From the NCBI GenBank assembly GCA_903891395.1, contig CAITEM010000576.1, forward strand, positions 1 through 7,235: 7,235 bases of DNA, written 5' to 3'. Positions 6,062-7,235 of this stretch are shown piece by piece; the stretch's first letter is position 1, and every line of letters begins with the position of its first letter. This DNA is from an uncultured Hyphomicrobiales bacterium (GTDB lineage: Bacteria > Pseudomonadota > Alphaproteobacteria > Rhizobiales > Xanthobacteraceae). The position numbers and the translations under genes were made by a program. The notes beneath the pieces were generated by a model, which searched no databases, was not told the origin of the DNA, and saw only the letters and a list, made by a program, of their open reading frames with translations.

Positions 6062-7030
6062 ATGTCGACGATCGTATCGCGGCTGCTGAAAGCCGCCGTC
6101 CTGCTGCTGGCTTTTTCGGCCCCGGTTTTTGCTCAGGACTACCCGAACCGGCCGGTCCGGCTCATTATTCCTTTCCCGCCCGGCGGCAGTAACGACGTGG
6201 TCGGGCGCATGGTGGCCAAGCAACTCAGCGAGAAACTGGGCCAGCAGGTATTCGTCGACAACCGCGGCGGCGCCGGTGGTACGATCGGCACCGAAGCCGT
6301 GGCTAAGGCGGACCCTGACGGTTATACGCTGGCCATCGTATCGATTGCGCATGCGGTCAACCCGGCGCTTTACACGCTGCATTACGATCCGATCAAATCC
6401 TTCACGCCGATTTCCATTCTCGCCACCGGACCGAACGTGCTGGTGGTCAATCCGACCTCGCCGATCAAGTCGGTGAAGGATCTGCTGCGCATGGCCAAGG
6501 AGAAGCCGGGCGAACTCGACTACGCCTCCGCCGGCGTCGGCAGCTTCCAGCATCTCGGCGCCGAACTGTTCAAGCTCGAGGCCAAGGTCAACCTCACGCA
6601 CGTGCCCTATAAAGGCGGCGGCCCGGCGATGCAGGACGTGATCGCGGGCCATGTGAAGATCATGTTCTCGTCGCTGGTGCAGACCACACCGTTCATCAAG
6701 AGCGGCGCGCTGATTGCCTTGGGCACGGGCGGCGCCAAGCGCAATCCGGTGCTGCCGGATGTGCCGACCATCGCCGAAGCCGGCGTGCCGGGTTACGTCG
6801 GCGATAACTGGTGGGGCATCGTCGCGCCCGCCGGCTTGCCCCAGCCGATCGCCGACAAAGTCTACAAGGCCGTGCAGGAGGCGCTGAAGGCACCCGAACT
6901 GCAGGCGCAGTTCGATCGCGAAGGCGCCGCGACGGTGGAAATGACGTCCGCTGAATTCGGTAAATACATCGAGGCTGAGATCGTGAAATGGGGCCGCGTC
7001 GTCAAGGAAGGCCACATCACCGCGCAATAA
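6062..7030 (+). CDS. Tripartite tricarboxylate transporter substrate-binding protein, Bug (TctC) family
   Basis: A periplasmic solute-binding protein of 322 residues, typical family length. Residues 1-24 form a classical Sec signal peptide: basic N-region (R7, K10), hydrophobic core AAVLLLAFSAP, and cleavage after VFA, leaving a mature protein beginning QDYPNRPVR. Family motifs follow: IIPFPPGGSNDVVGR (35-49, the first ligand loop), VDNRGGAGGTIG (65-76), ADPDGYTL (83-90), YASAGVGSFQHLGAELF (154-170, second ligand loop), VPYKGGGPAMQD (181-192), LPDVPTIAEAG (231-241) and WWGIVAPAGLP (250-260). Bug proteins usually bind carboxylates or aromatic and amide compounds and act with TctA/TctB membrane partners; none is in the window, so it may be an orphan binding protein, as is common in this family. 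Start chosen because the signal peptide begins there and GAG at 6052-6054 lies 7 nt upstream. The frame stays open far upstream, but only as antisense to the FAD gene. Ligand unknown; a link to the neighbouring hydroxylase is inferred. Confidence 0.96.
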   Translation: MSTIVSRLLKAAVLLLAFSAPVFAQDYPNRPVRLIIPFPPGGSNDVVGRMVAKQLSEKLGQQVFVDNRGGAGGTIGTEAVAKADPDGYTLAIVSIAHAVNPALYTLHYDPIKSFTPISILATGPNVLVVNPTSPIKSVKDLLRMAKEKPGELDYASAGVGSFQHLGAELFKLEAKVNLTHVPYKGGGPAMQDVIAGHVKIMFSSLVQTTPFIKSGALIALGTGGAKRNPVLPDVPTIAEAGVPGYVGDNWWGIVAPAGLPQPIADKVYKAVQEALKAPELQAQFDREGAATVEMTSAEFGKYIEAEIVKWGRVVKEGHITAQ

Positions 7031-7050
7031 AAAAATCCGGGGAGGAGACG

Positions 7051-7143
7051 ATGGGTATAGAGGTGCTGGCGGTTGCGTTTGCCGTGTATGCGGCCACCTG
7101 GGTTGTGATCCTTGTAGGGTCACAATTCTTTGGTTCAAGGTAG
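7051..7143 (+). CDS. Possible 30-residue single-span membrane microprotein
   Basis: A 30-codon ORF that starts 20 nt after the Bug stop. A strong Shine-Dalgarno sequence, GGGGAGGAG at 7039-7047, sits immediately before the ATG, with GGAGG 5 nt away; it is the best ribosome binding site in the window. The product begins MGIEVLAVAFAVYAATW, continues VVILVGSQFF and ends GSR. It is almost entirely hydrophobic from residue 4 to about 23, has an acidic residue near the N-terminus (E4) and ends in a basic residue (R30), so it looks like one transmembrane helix. I recognise no family. It is too short for TctB or any known Bug partner. The spacing suggests co-transcription with the Bug gene. Alternatives are a chance ORF, or the 5' remnant of a longer gene; reading past its TAG gives only 15 further codons before TGA. 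Confidence 0.45.
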   Translation: MGIEVLAVAFAVYAATWVVILVGSQFFGSR

Positions 7144-7191
7144 GTTGACGATTCGACCGGCTTCGATTGCAAGATCGCCGCCTTACCTTGA
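7135..7191. repeat. Inverted repeat after the 30-codon ORF
   Basis: TCAAGGTA (7135-7142) and TACCTTGA (7184-7191) are exact reverse complements, and the match extends by GG/CC with one bulge. The 41-nt interval contains a smaller CGAT/ATCG hairpin (7164-7177). The left arm covers the end and stop codon of the 30-codon ORF. There is no T-tract, so an intrinsic terminator is not supported; it could be a structured 3' end or chance. Apart from this and the weak start at 7207, I see nothing in 7144-7235. Confidence 0.4.
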
Positions 7192-7206
7192 GCGCAGACA
7201 TTGTCT

Positions 7207-7235
7207 ATGGCGAAAAGCGACACCGAAGTCGCCAT
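7207..7235 (+). CDS. Possible start of a further gene, cut by window end
   Basis: ATG at 7207 opens a frame that reads MAKSDTEVA and runs off the window after nine full codons. No convincing Shine-Dalgarno sequence precedes it: the nearest purine-rich stretch, TTGAGCGC, is weak and about 11 nt away. The hydrophilic Met-Ala-Lys opening is plausible for a cytoplasmic protein, but nine residues cannot identify anything. Given only as a weak possibility. Confidence 0.2.

Noticed and set aside
5859..6062. 67-codon minus-strand frame in the spacer with a hydrophobic N-terminus
   Set aside because: Begins with TTG, has no Shine-Dalgarno sequence, and overlaps both the Bug leader and the candidate promoters.
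5863..6192. 109-codon plus-strand frame from an ATG in the spacer
   Set aside because: No ribosome binding site, low-complexity basic sequence, and it runs out of frame through the Bug signal peptide.
6038..7201. 387-codon minus-strand open frame opposite the Bug gene
   Set aside because: His/Arg/Asp-rich composition typical of an antisense shadow, no family motifs, and complete overlap with a clear gene.
7017..7235. 72-codon minus-strand frame at the window end
   Set aside because: Overlaps the Bug stop and the 30-codon ORF, no recognisable motifs, and its upstream context is outside the window.

Overview
The window is GC-rich and looks like alphaproteobacterial DNA. A soil or rhizosphere member of the Hyphomicrobiales, in or near the Bradyrhizobium/Rhodopseudomonas lineage, would fit. 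This placement is an inference from codon bias, from Bug-type solute-binding and molybdenum-hydroxylase genes lying together, and from two short GC-rich palindromic intergenic repeats of the kind scattered through such genomes. No taxonomic marker gene is present.

Minus strand, 5827 down to 1: a tightly packed operon for a molybdenum hydroxylase of the xanthine dehydrogenase / aerobic CO dehydrogenase superfamily. In transcription order it encodes an FAD subunit (5827-4970), a first full-length molybdopterin catalytic subunit L1 (4973-2610), a two-cluster [2Fe-2S] subunit (2613-2137), and a second molybdopterin catalytic subunit L2 (about 2084 to beyond base 1, C-terminus cut by the window edge). 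The first two junctions are 4-nt ATGA stop/start overlaps. A palindromic repeat lies at the L1/FeS junction and another at the FeS/L2 junction. The first encodes the end of L1, and the second supplies the apparent ribosome binding site of L2. The layout M-L-S-L differs from the classical M-S-L and S-L-M orders. The two large subunits are clearly different from each other, and neither carries a CO dehydrogenase active-site loop. This is therefore a hydroxylase or dehydrogenase of unknown substrate, probably with two alternative catalytic subunits sharing one electron-transfer chain.

Intergenic 5828-6061 (234 bp): a divergent control region. It holds a possible minus-strand promoter near 5858-5900, a possible plus-strand promoter at 5966-5994, and an A-rich leader with a repeated AAGAACAA just before the plus-strand gene.

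Plus strand, 6062 to the end: a complete periplasmic solute-binding protein of the Bug (TctC) family with a signal peptide. Twenty bases after its stop is a 30-codon ORF with a near-perfect Shine-Dalgarno sequence that encodes a single hydrophobic segment. The last 90 bases hold an inverted repeat and a possible but weak start of another gene at 7207. No tRNA, rRNA, CRISPR array or insertion sequence is visible.

The likely joint role is capture of a small carboxylate or aromatic/heterocyclic compound by the Bug protein in the periplasm and its hydroxylation by the molybdenum enzyme. That link rests on the divergent arrangement only.
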